Assembly: GCA_025526915.1 (NCBI GenBank)
Contig: JAHLKH010000102.1
Location: 1-64,000 of the forward strand
Reading direction: 5' to 3'
DNA: 64,000 bases
Source of the DNA: Entophlyctis helioformis
Taxonomy: Eukaryota; Chytridiomycota; Chytridiomycetes; Chytridiales; Chytriomycetaceae
Under the pieces are notes generated by a model. The model was not told the DNA's origin. It saw only the letters and a program-made list of their open reading frames with translations, and ran no database searches. Shown here piece after piece: positions 44,259-55,130 of this stretch (position 1 is the stretch's first letter; every line of letters starts with the position of its first letter). A program made the translations under genes and the position numbers.

Positions 44259-45701
44259 TATCTAGCGCCTCTAAGCATCGCTTTGAGAGAGTCGACAAAA
44301 CTTGCACTATATCTGTGGGTATCTTTGCCCAAAAGCGCCTCCAACTCTGCAACCGCCACATTCCGCCCCCGACTGTCGATGGCAGCAACGTCATCAACCA
44401 GTCCGCCCTTGACAGATACCTGCAGCTCCTGAATCGATGCTCCGCCTGCTGCTGCTGCTGCAGTCTGGCCAGTCGGCGCAACTGGAATGTGGTGCACAAA
44501 GTCGGGCGTCTGTCCGAACGTCCAGTCCCAGCTCTGTCCAGCATCGGTTGGTTGTGTGCATCAGCCGTCGCCTCCATCGGCCATATCGTCCACATTGCTG
44601 TGCGCCACCAAGCAAGTCGCACAGCCACAAAAGAAGCACACACAGACCCACGGCTGCTGCCACACATCAGCCAGTCGCCCATTGCATACCTTGAGCTGGT
44701 GATACGTTTCTTGGACATCCTTGGACGCGTAAAAGTCGTCCAGCGTCAGCGTCGTCACTTGGCCGTCGCCTCCGTACATTTCCAGAAACTCGGCCATGAC
44801 AGCACTGCAAAAGTTGTCGTGCGCAGCCGTCAGCGAGTGTGTCCGCAGACATGCCACGGGCGACTTGACGCTCTCGACGCCACGCCCTTCGATGCGTCCC
44901 TTGGATCCAGCCGTCAGCCTGCCAGTCGCTCCGCCAGACAGTCTTTCGCATATGCCAGCACTGCATACCTCGTCAATGCCGCGCAGATAGCACGACAGCT
45001 TGGCCACGTCGCTGTCAATGAGCATCGTGCCGTGGTGATACGCACGCGCATTGACGAGCTTGAACGCAGAGCCAGACACCTTGCGTCCATCCACAACAAT
45101 ATCGTGGCGCTCATTGACTTGCGCTGGCACCTGGATCCTCTGCAACGCACGGCCGACCATCTCTGCATTCTTTCGTCGATCAAACTCGTCCCTCGGCATT
45201 GTGATGGAGTAGTTGCTGTTGCCCATGTCGTGGTACACGGTGCCACCGCCACTCAGCCGCCGCACAATCGGAATGCCGTCGGCGTCCAGCTGTCGCACAC
45301 TGCATTCTCTCCAAGGGTTCTGCAAGGATGCATCAGACGGATGTCAGGAGGATGCCAGGCCGTGCATCCGCAGCAGATCGCACAACGATCGCGCCACATC
45401 GGTCGCATGAGCGATGCGCACCGCACCTGGTTGCGACCAACAACGACACAGGACGAGTTGCGATAGAGCATCAGGTGGTACCGAGACTGCTTCTGCATGC
45501 GGAACAGCCTGCGTGCCGTGTCAGAGTCAGTCAGTGTCTGCCACTGGTGCTTGTACATGCAACGCACTGCCAACGGCCCACTTGCCAGTCTTCAAACGCC
45601 AGGTTGACCCAAGGGTCCGTGACCTTTGACAGAAACACCGACGACCGCCACTTTGCCGCTGCTGCTGCTGCCATCTCGGGCAAGATCGTTTTGTCGACCA
45701 T
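44258..45701 (-). CDS. LPLA: Lipoate-protein ligase A
   Basis: Mitochondrial-type lipoyl/octanoyl transfer enzyme acting on E2 and H-protein lipoyl domains. Exons yield DPWVNLAFEDW, then LFRMQKQSRYHLMLYRNSSC, CVVVGRNQNPWRE, the active-site loop IVRRLSGGGTVYHDMGNSNY, the conserved Lys motif GRKVSGSAFKLVNARAYHHG, CYLRGIDE, and after two introns HDNFCSAVMAEFLEMYGG and WDWTFGQTPDFVHHIPV. The first intron (45509-45585) uses a GC donor (TG|GCAAGTG), the only choice keeping DW-LFR in phase. Two in-frame ATGs exist: 45699-45701, whose CATG is shared with SEH1, and 45750-45752, which would overlap SEH1 coding. Confidence 0.9.
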
Positions 45702-45702
45702 G
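45699..45702. promoter_or_regulatory. Shared CATG: opposed start codons of SEH1 and lipoate ligase
   Basis: CATG at 45699-45702 is an ATG on each strand (plus 45700-45702, minus 45699-45701). Both open directly into the family-conserved N-termini, so there is no intergenic DNA between the two coding regions in this model. Confidence 0.6.
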
Positions 45703-47262
45703 CAACGTGTCTCTGCGTTCAACGTTGGCCACGACGACCTTGTGCATGACATTGCCTACGACTACTACGGCACCCGGCTGGTGGTGCGCACACCGCCTGT
45801 CTGAGCTGTCTGAGCTGTATGGCTGCGTGCTCGCAAGTCACTGACGCTGTCTGCACGTCGCCCTGACAGACCTGCTCGTCGGACCAGCGAGTCAAGGTCT
45901 GGGATGCCGACGAGGCCGGCGGTTGGGTGCTCAACGACTCGTGGAAGGCAAGGGCTTGCTTTGGCCGCCCATGCATGTGCCGCACGTCTGCCTCTCTGAC
46001 GGCTGACTGACTGGCGTGGACAGGCGCACGACTCGTCTGTGGTCAAGGTCGACTGGGCACATCCCGAGTTTGGCCATGTCTTTGCGTCGTGCTCCTTTGA
46101 CCGCACCATCCGCGTCTGGGAAGAGCAGGAGCAGCACGGTGAGCGAGATCTGTGCAGCCTGCTTACGGATGTGTGCGGCAGGGCGGCGTGCATATGCCCT
46201 CGCTCCCACCCACCTACTCTGTGTCTCCAGTCACTCGCTCCGTCTGACACGCACTGGCAACGGCAGACCAGCGCAAGACCGATCGCAAATGGATAGAGCG
46301 CGCCAAGCTGGCGGACAGCAAGGGCTCAGTGCACGACATCCAGTTTGCGCCATACCATATCGGCCTCAAACTGGTATGTGCATCCCACGTATCGATGCAA
46401 GAGGATGTTGCTTGGCTCTCTGCTGACTCTGTGCGCATGCATCCAGGCGTCGGTCGGTGCAGACGGCGTGATGCGAATTTACGAGGCATTGGATGTGGTC
46501 AATCTGACCCAGTGGACACTCATGGTAAGAGAGACGCGCGCATGGACTTGGAACGCAATCAGCACTGGCAGTATTCTCGGTCGGTTGACATGATGGCTCC
46601 CTAGGATGATATTGAGATTGTGGCCGGTGGCTCCAAAGAGTCGGATGGCCCATACTGTCTGTCGTGGTGCCAGTCGCGCACAGAGCCGCAGATGCTCGTG
46701 GTTGGATGCGGCCGCGATCACACCGCCAAGATCTACCGCATTGATGCGCACAACAAATGGCAGCCGTACGAGGTCCTGCCTGGCCATGGCGATGTGGTCA
46801 CGGACGTGGCGTGGGCACCGTCCATGGGCAGAAGCTTCCATCTGATTGCCACGGCATGCAAGGACGGTCATGTCCGCATCTTCAAGCTCACGGATGAAAA
46901 CGCCGGGATGTCTGCATCGGCATTGCAAGGCGTTGGCCCGACACGGCGACGCTTCCGTGTTGAGTTGATGGCAGACTTGACAGAGCATGGCGCTGAAGTA
47001 TGGCGCGTCGAGTGGAACGTCACCGGTACCATCTTGTCATCCAGCGGCGACGATGGCCATGTGCGGCTCTGGAAAGGTATGCCACGCACTCCGATGCAGT
47101 GGATCAGCGTATCGGTGTTGCATGTATTGGCCGCTGACCCAAGTTGTCGCCGTCCTCCCAGCATCTGTCCTCAACAAGTGGCGTCTCTTTGGCTATGTCG
47201 GTGCAGAAACAGCAGACGCGGCCCAGTCTGCCCATGGCGTCGTTGGTGCAGCGTCCAAATGA
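45700..47262 (+). CDS. SEH1: Nucleoporin SEH1 (WD40)
   Basis: WD-repeat subunit of the Nup107-160/Y complex and of SEACAT/GATOR2. Blocks follow SEH1 order: [111 protein letters not shown], and [20 protein letters not shown] before the last intron. The final exon gives [11 protein letters not shown] and ends GAASK at 47262. Seven or so GT-AG introns. Its ATG lies on the reverse of the lipoate-ligase ATG. Confidence 0.93.
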
Positions 47263-47423
47263 ATATTCCCGCTTTGGTTTCGATCAGAGCATTCGTCGAT
47301 CCATCCGTTGGTTCTTCATTCAACCCTTCCACGGTCTATTGCTTCGTCTCCGACTCCATGGCAATGGACATGCCTGCCTGTGGTAAACCTGTGTCTGCCC
47401 ACACCGATCCAGCTGCCATCCAA

Positions 47424-49336
47424 TCACGACGCCACTCTGAACTTGGACAGCTCGTCCCTGATTCGCTCACGGGACATGCCATCCCGCCCAGTCTTTTGGC
47501 GCCACGACTTGGTGTCAACAGGCACATGCGCAGTCGTGGCTGCATCCAGAGACGCACGGCTCATGATCGCCTGTGCATCTGCAAACGTTCCCTTGAGCGA
47601 CGACGTGTCCCTGGGGATCTCGCCTGTCCCACCGCGCCGGCCAAAAGTGTCCACGCCGTCCATGGTGAACAGCGCCTGGGTCCTTGGGTCGACATTCTGG
47701 CGCTCTTTGGAGGCAATCACTTCTTCCACGCGACGCAACGGCGATGCCAGCAGCTGGGCCTGCTGCTTGAGCTGCTTGCGGAGCTCAGTGTCTGCAAAAG
47801 CGCGTTGCGGGTCGGTGGCTGGGACGGTGAACGTGTGCGTCAAGTGGTGGTGCTCGAAGCGGTATGTCACGCGCCACGCGTTCCCTTCCTGTGTCGATAT
47901 GCACCCACATCCGGCCCGCCCAGGGACTCCTGTCAGTGCATGCATCAACCAATCACGAGCGTGCATGCATACAAGCGTGTTGATACTTGCCTTGGTCACG
48001 CTCAGCCAGACCGATCCTGTGGCGATCGATACGGGCTGCACCTTGCGTGGCTGGCAGAAGATGGTGCGGAACTGCACCGTGGCGCTGGCAACGTCCTTGC
48101 CTCGGAGCTCGACATGGTAGTTCCACGCGCCATCTGGCTTGGTGGCCTGACTGTGGCCTCTGCCCAGAAACTCGGCACTCTCGGCTCGGCCCGCTGCCGA
48201 CCCATCCCCGCCGTGAACAGTGCCGGGCGACATGGCCATGCCCGGCCCGCCAACACCAAACCCGTAGCTGCTTGTCGCGTGCGATCGCTGGCCCATGCCG
48301 CCTCCAGAGTCTGGGCCGCCTGCACCTCCCGGCGACGTGCCGCTGGCATACATGCCGCGGTCGGGACCCTGCCCATCGGCCGACGAGCGCGACATGGCAA
48401 AACTCGCTGCACTCGGCACAAACGAGGCGGATTCAATGTGCACGTTCAGGTCGTCCAACACGCGATAGGCGGCACTCTTGGGCCGCGCTGCGGCTGCCTG
48501 CTGCTCCTCGTCGCCCGTGGTTTGCGACTCTTCCGTACTGCCGCTCGGCGCGGCCATGGACTCTGCCACGACATCGGCTGCTTCCTGATTCTCGTCTTGG
48601 TTTGCCAATCCAGCTCCCTGCTCGGCAGGCTCTTGTTGCTCTTGGACAGCATCGCTAGCATTGGCGTCGTTGGCTGCATCTTGGGTTTCTGAGAGCTGAG
48701 CCTGCTGGTCGCCATGATCGGCATTCGCGTCCAATTCTTGCGGCTGGTCGCCAGACTGGTCACCAGACTGGTTGGCAGTCTCAGACCCATCTGGCTGCTC
48801 CTGAGTATCCGCCGGGTCAGCACGGTTCGCGTCGTCGAGTGCATCAGCAGCTTCTTCTGTGCCCGACTGAGCCGCGTCGGTATCGGCTATGTCTGCAGGC
48901 TGCTGGTCGTATTCCTCTGCCTCTGCTTCCTCCTCTGCGCCATCCGGTCCCGACTCTGCCTCTGCGCTGCCAACCGACTGTCCTTGATCGTCGTCGCGAA
49001 GTGATTTAGCGCGACTTGCGGCCAGATCCTTTGTGCTGGCTGCTGCTGTTGCAACACGGCCGCGCGGGCAGTTGGTGGCAGCACGCCCTGTAGTCAGCCC
49101 ATGCCCGATCCACCAGCACGGACTGATCTTGGCCACCTACCTGACGGGCTGACTGGCGCTGTCGCTGCGGCAGTGGCGGGCTTTGATGGCCGTGTGATGG
49201 GCCTGGTGTTGGGTGCTGCCTGTGCAAAATAGTGGCTGTCCCAGAACGACAGCAGTTGGGACACGATCGCCAGAGCGTCCGTCTCAAGCCTGGACTCGTC
49301 CGACTCCACATGGAAGTTCTGCACGGTGGCATGCAT
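47424..49336 (-). CDS. Unidentified acidic protein with conserved-looking C-terminal region
   Basis: Three exons: 49336-49141, 49087-47991 and 47888-47424. N-terminus: LETDALAIVSQLLSFWDSHY. The middle is a long Asp/Glu/Gln/Ala-rich low-complexity segment. The C-terminal part looks folded: YRVLDDLNVHIESASFVPSA, WNYHVELRGKDVASATVQFR, WRVTYRFEHHHLTHTF, then a helical region (LRRVEEVIASKERQNVDPRT) and KSWRQKTGRDGMSRERIRDE. Intron 2 (47889-47990, 102 nt) has a GC donor (AAG|GCAAGT), and since 102 is a multiple of three with no stop, retention would add 34 residues. Family not recognised. Confidence 0.75.
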
Positions 49337-49478
49337 TGGGTGGCCAGCCCGCCATGCACGGTCGGGGGCGGAGAAGCCAGCGGTTCCGATCCACACGGTC
49401 AGTCCAGTCGTCGTGTCAGCTCAGTCACGACTCTGCCACGATTTTTACCATTTTGACGTTTTGAAGTGTAGGGGGGAC

Positions 49479-52400
49479 ATGGCCGACATCCGAGTCTATC
49501 TGGCCGAAACGGGCCAGCAGCTGCCGCTCAGAAAGCTGTCTGCAACACACAGGTAGACAAGGGGGGCAGTTGCGCTCTGCACCCACACGTTCTGCATCGG
49601 CCTTGTCCGCAGCCCGGCTGCAGCCTGGCGGACGCTTTCCAGCTGACACACGTCTGCACCGCTGGACAGGCTGGATGACGTCCGCTCAGAGATAGAGGCG
49701 ATAGCATCGCTGCCCGTCAATGCACAGATCCTGCTGACGTCCACGGGCATGCTGATGAAGCAGGAGATTCTCACCGAGTGGCTGTCCGCTCCACAGGTGG
49801 GGCAGCCATGCACGAATCAGTGGCAGCAACAGCCTGTGCTGTCTGCCGTCGAATGCTGTTGAATGCCGTTGAATGCACTCCCAGCAGACCAGGGCATTCA
49901 TCGTGTCTAACCACGTGGCCGTCGACAGGCGGATGTTGAGCGCATCTTTGCCTTTAACCGCCAGAGCCTGGACCCTCGCAATGCCATCGATCATCAGGCC
50001 GCTGTGCAAATGTCCATCGACATTGAGCCGCCTGTGCCTGCCGAAGGTGCGTCCCAGCTTCGACTCGCTGCACTCTCACGCGAATGCGTCTGGCATCTGG
50101 ATGGAGCGTTGTGTGACATGACATCGACTTACGTGGGTCGGCATGTACACCAGCCGTCACGGGCATCAAGGCGATCCAGCCGCTGGGCCCGTCTGCGTCT
50201 GCCGAAGACCGAGCACAGTCGTTCATCAATGCGTTCCGAGTCCATGCAGACTATGGCAAAGTGCGTCACACGATCCTGGCTCGAGTTGCGGCTTGCGGAT
50301 GCCTGCTTGGAGGTTTACGATGGCTTGCCCGGCTCAGACCAGCTGACATGCTGCAATCATGGCAGGCACTTGTAAAGACAGCCAAGAAGCATATCGCCAC
50401 GTGCGACTCGTTGATGCAAGGTTGGCTGGATTGGATCGCGGCTGCTGGATGGCAGGCTCGGGCTGCTTCTGCCAAAACCAACTCGACTGACCAGCAGATG
50501 GTGCGAACGACAGAGCAAGCCATTCAGGTCGAGGCGCTGCTGGTCGCCATTCGGAACCTTCAGATGCACAGCAAGTACGCCACTTCTGGTGTGAGCCATG
50601 CTTGCGCGCCACTTGCCTGCTCACTGCCACCGAAACCCTCAGACGCGCATTCGACGCCTTTGATGGCTTTTACACGCATGCACAAAAAGAGTTTTCCAAG
50701 CATGCGAATCTCTTGCAGAGCTTCCCGATTGACCTCCAGACGCTGGCACAGATCCCTGTCCATCAAGCGTTCATGACCGAGTCAAAGACCCTGGACGACT
50801 TTGTGCCCAAAAAGAAACTGTTTCAGTGGGCCGACAACTGCCGCTTGGCCCACGGTGAGTCTAGCCGCTAGTTTCCATGAATGCTGCTTTCGTCTGACCG
50901 GTGTGACGGTCCAACTGCTGTAGATCAGCTGGTTGCACGTACGGCTCAACTGCAAGAGCTGGTCAACCATGCTCGGTCTGAAGCGATTGACGAGCTGGAC
51001 CAGAATGATTACGAGTACGTGCATGCCATCTGCTGCTGTCATGCGGCACGCCATCCTTTCCTTGTATTGCTCATTGTCGTCTTCACTGGACAGCGCTGCT
51101 CGACTGGAATCGCTCATTGGCATTGGCCAAGATATCGTTTCTCGGATGGAAGCGCGCCAACTTGTGCTCGAGAGAGGTACCATGGTCTGATGTGGCTGCT
51201 GTTTGTTTGGCAGGTTGCAGCGTGTTGACTGGCCACACAATGGCCCACTTGCCACCAACGCTAGACTTGCTCCGCGTCGAGGCTGCACTCGCAGACATGC
51301 GGGCCAATCCATCGCCTGAATCGGAGGATCGCTTCCAAGCACTGCAGCATTTGTACGACATTCACTGCACCGAATACATTCCAGGTACCGAGTGGCTCAA
51401 GAGCGTGCGATAGGGACCGTTCCTGCACAGACAGAAACTGACAGGGACTGCCATCACACTTGCCTGCTTGCTTGCTTGTTGTGTGCACAGAAATGACTCG
51501 CCACGATCGCCAAGTCCGCGAGACGGTCGTCTTCTTTTCAGACTACAAGGCATGCCATTCAGCGCATATCTGTGGGCTGTTGACTTGACAGAGAATAGAG
51601 CCTGTCGACTAACTTTGGTGATGATTCCTCGCTGTGTGAATAGGCAAACTTGACGTATGCGATCAGGACCAGACTGTTGGCCGTTGCACAGCATCAGTCA
51701 TCCATAGCCATGGTTCCGCAGGAGCTCGCTGCCGTGACCAGTGCCCTGAACTCACAGTCACAGGCATTCATGCAGCTATTGCATGTGCATCGCATAGCGC
51801 CTGCATGGGGAGCTGCCTTGGTGGAGATTGTCCGGCGCAAAGAGTATGTCAAGGTATGCAGCACTGGTCTCTGCACAGAAGCATACTTGTATAACGTGCC
51901 AGTCTTGACAACATCGTGGCCAGGTCTTTGTTTCCAAAGCACGCGAAATGGCAGACGTGTTGTCGCGCTTCAAGGCCCAGGAAGAACGCCGACGAGAAAA
52001 CTTTCGGGCAGAGATTGCCCGGTACCTGCCCAACGGAGTCGTCCAGGGTCTGGATGATCTGCTGCCTGCCTGCGAGATTTCCGTCTCCAACACCAAGGAC
52101 TCGTTGCCGCAACTGGGACGCGACGATATCATTGGCAAGTTTGATACTTGGAGCAACCGACATGGATCGGAAACACGGCTAACCCTTTGCATGGCAATGA
52201 CGACACCTATAGCGTTTGAGCAGCTTGTTGCATCGATCCGCGGCAACCAGGATCCCAAATCTGCTTCGTCATCTGATGCTGTTTCCAAGCTACAGGCCAC
52301 CATGGTCAAGATGTCGTCGCAGGTGGACTCGATTGCCGTCGACTTTGAAAAGATTGTCGCCAAGACGGGTATGCAAGGCGACATGACGGATCCGGTCATT

Positions 52401-54979
52401 GAATGGCAGCTGACATTGTCTCCAACAGGGTTTTCGGAGCGTTTGTCGCGGCTGGAAGACGAAAACGCCAAGCTGAAGGCAGAGATTGCCGAGCTGCGCA
52501 CAACGGGTAACGCCGGCATTCTCTTGCATCGCATTGCACAGCGGTGTTGCTGACGTGTGACTCTGTCCAGGCTCATCGTCGCAGTCAACTGCCTTGGATC
52601 GCCACCAACACGCCAACGACCACATGGCGAAACAGGAAGATACGATTCGAGCCTATGAGATGCGCATCAAAAACCTCGAGCAGCTGCTGCACCAGAACTA
52701 CAGCGTTTACCAGAGCGAGACCGACGGAGCTCGTTTTGGGCAGACGGACAAGAAGGCTGCGACTCCTGCAAGGGTCCAGGAACTTGAAGAGCGTCTTGAG
52801 CAGGTCACCCAGGCGAAAGAGGATGTGAGTGAGATGGCTTTGATGGGCAATGCGTGGGCTACTGGGCTAAGCGGCCTTTGTCTCTAGCTGGAGTTTAAGA
52901 TTGCGCAGCAGGCGTTCAAGATTGAGCAGAATGGCCAGCAAAACGTCGAGCTGACTGGGCTGTATCAGAAGGTGTGCCAGCAGCCGTTCACGTATCACTT
53001 GGAGATCGCTATCGACTGACGGCTTGTGTGGCTTGATACAATGACAGATGTGCGACGCGTACGATCGCGTGTTCGGGGAGAAGCAAGTCTTGGAGTCGGA
53101 GGCCAACCTGCTCAAGACCCGTCTCAACAAGGTGTGCACGTGCAGGCCGTCGTTGCATGAGCTGGATGACCACTAACCGTGATCATTTTGGTCTCCTCAC
53201 CACGATCAGCTCAAAGACTTTCTTGTTGAAATCCAAGAGCATTTGGAGGCGTGCTCAAAGACGCTGCGCGCAGAGCCGGCAGCCACAACTGAAACCACAG
53301 AGACATCAGAGACCCACTCGCCCACCACACAGGTGCACGACCAAGCACAGCCGCCGGTGCACCAGCCGAACCAGGATACTGGCAACAGCGATCGTGCGGA
53401 GCTGTCGCCCACTCTGCATCCCGGCCGACGAGCCTCGCAGGTCACCATCGATGGCGTCCGGCGTCAGATGCGCATATTGCATGACGATGTCCTTTGGCAC
53501 GCGGCGCTGATGGCGAGCATGAGAAACTCGATGCAGGACAGCCACGACGGCAGCGAGGGAGCTCAGGTTTGTGTAACGCGCACTTCAGCCATGTGCATGA
53601 ACAGGCGGCTGATGATGAAGCGGGGAACAGTCTGTGGCAGGAGAGATGGTTTCGCTTATCCAACGGTTGAACGAGGCCGAGACGCGGCTCCGGACAACCG
53701 AGGCTGACTTGACGGCTGCAGAAGCGCGCGAGGCTGTCCTCGAGGCAGAGCTGAGCTCGCTCAAGATCCACCACCAACGCGCCGAAGCCAGTCTGGCGAC
53801 GCTCAAGCAGCGGGACAAGGAGGCGGCTGCTCGAGCCTCGCAGCTTGGCGACGAGCTGGCTCTGGCAAAGCAGCATGTCGCAGATCTGCAAGCGAAGCGC
53901 GTGGCAGACGAGCATGAGCTGGCTCATCTCAAGACAGAAGTCGATGCGGCCAAGGAGAGTGCAAGGGAGCTGCGAGAGCGCAATGCAAAGCTCGCTGAGC
54001 AGGCACGCGAGTCGGCGCTTGCCATGGCAGAGCTTCAGCAGGCTGCCTTTGCTGCCCAGGCATCTGCCGCGCAGAGCACCGAGGTACTAAAGAGCGACCT
54101 GGCCCTCATGCGCGAGCAGATTGAAGACTGGTCGATTGTGTGCCGTCTGGGTCTTGAGCAGGCAGCCACGTCCATTGATGCGCTCATGCGTGTGATGCAC
54201 CTGGCCCTGGACGACGCGACCGTGCAGGACCTTGTGAATGGCGACGAGCACATTCTGGACGAGTTCCTGGCCCTCTCCGAACATGGCAGTCTGGCACATG
54301 CCCACGAGTCCGGGGACATGGAGAGCTTTATCCGCAAGTATGGGCAGGCTGTCAAGGATGCCTACTCGAAAAGCGTGGCTATGAATGCGTATCTCAACAT
54401 CGGCGACAGCGTTTCAGCCCTCGAGTCACGGTGGACTCGGTTGGCAGGTGAGTGGCTTGACAATGGCAGCCAACTTGCATGGCTCTCTCTGTTGACCTTG
54501 CTGCATCTGTCGACGTGTGTAGATACCGCGAAACGCCGCGTTGCGTTTGGCGGGTAGGTGTTTGACTTCTGGCTTGGACGATTATGCCATGCCATGCCAT
54601 GCATTTCCTGTGCCACTGACAGCCGGCCCCATGAACGCAGGTTCCAGCCCAACGACTTGGTCCTGTTTCTGCCCACACGCAACCCGATCGCATGGGCAGC
54701 GTTCAACCTGAATGCACCGCACTACTTTCTGGACACCTCGTCCAGCCCAGAGTTTGCCGAGCGCATCAAGTGAGTCGCGCGTGTTGAGCTTATCACCGGC
54801 CGTAGTGGCAAGCAGGGCTGACACGCCAATGCAACGACAGGAAACGCGAGTGGATCCTGGCGTACATTTCAAACATCACCAGCAAGACAGCAAGGGCTGC
54901 GGATGCCGCCTCCAACCCGTTTGGGCTGGCAGACGGCACCACGTTTTTTGTGTGCCAAGCACGCCCGTTCTCAGCTTGA
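49479..54979 (+). CDS. ATG11: ATG11/FIP200-type autophagy scaffold
   Basis: Long multi-exon gene. The N-terminus starts MADIRVYLAETGQQLPLRKL, then LDDVRSEIEAIASLPVNAQI, ubiquitin-like as in ATG11/RB1CC1, followed by DVERIFAFNRQSLDPRN. The middle is mostly helical with coiled coils (about 52600-54100; e.g. LQAKRVADEHELAHLKTEVD). The C-terminal ATG11/claw region has FQPNDLVLFLPTRN, AWAAFNLNAPHYFLD, KKREWILAYISNI and FGLADGTTFFVCQARPFSA. This protein links cargo receptors and the ATG1 kinase complex in selective autophagy. AATAAA at 54989-54994 lies ten bases past the stop. About fifteen exons; internal boundaries only partly fixed. Confidence 0.88.
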
Positions 54980-55080
54980 GCTGCTGTCAATAAACCAGCC
55001 ACTGGGACGGGAGCCGTTTTGAGCCATGGGCTGTATTGCAAAAACGCAGAATGGCCATCATGCAAAGCAGATGCAGACAC

Positions 55081-55117
55081 AGTGGTGGTGGTGGTGGTGG
55101 TTGCAGTGGTGGTGGTG
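55081..55117. repeat. (TGG)n repeat in ATG11/seipin intergenic DNA
   Basis: TGG/GGT runs just beyond the seipin stop, non-coding on both sides. Confidence 0.85.
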
Positions 55118-55130
55118 GATTCCGTTAGAT

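Noticed and set aside
46620..48692. Plus-strand open frame of 690 codons
   Set aside because: Only its first part is SEH1; the rest reads through the SEH1 intron and 3' end and is antisense to the minus-strand gene at 47.4-49.3 kb.
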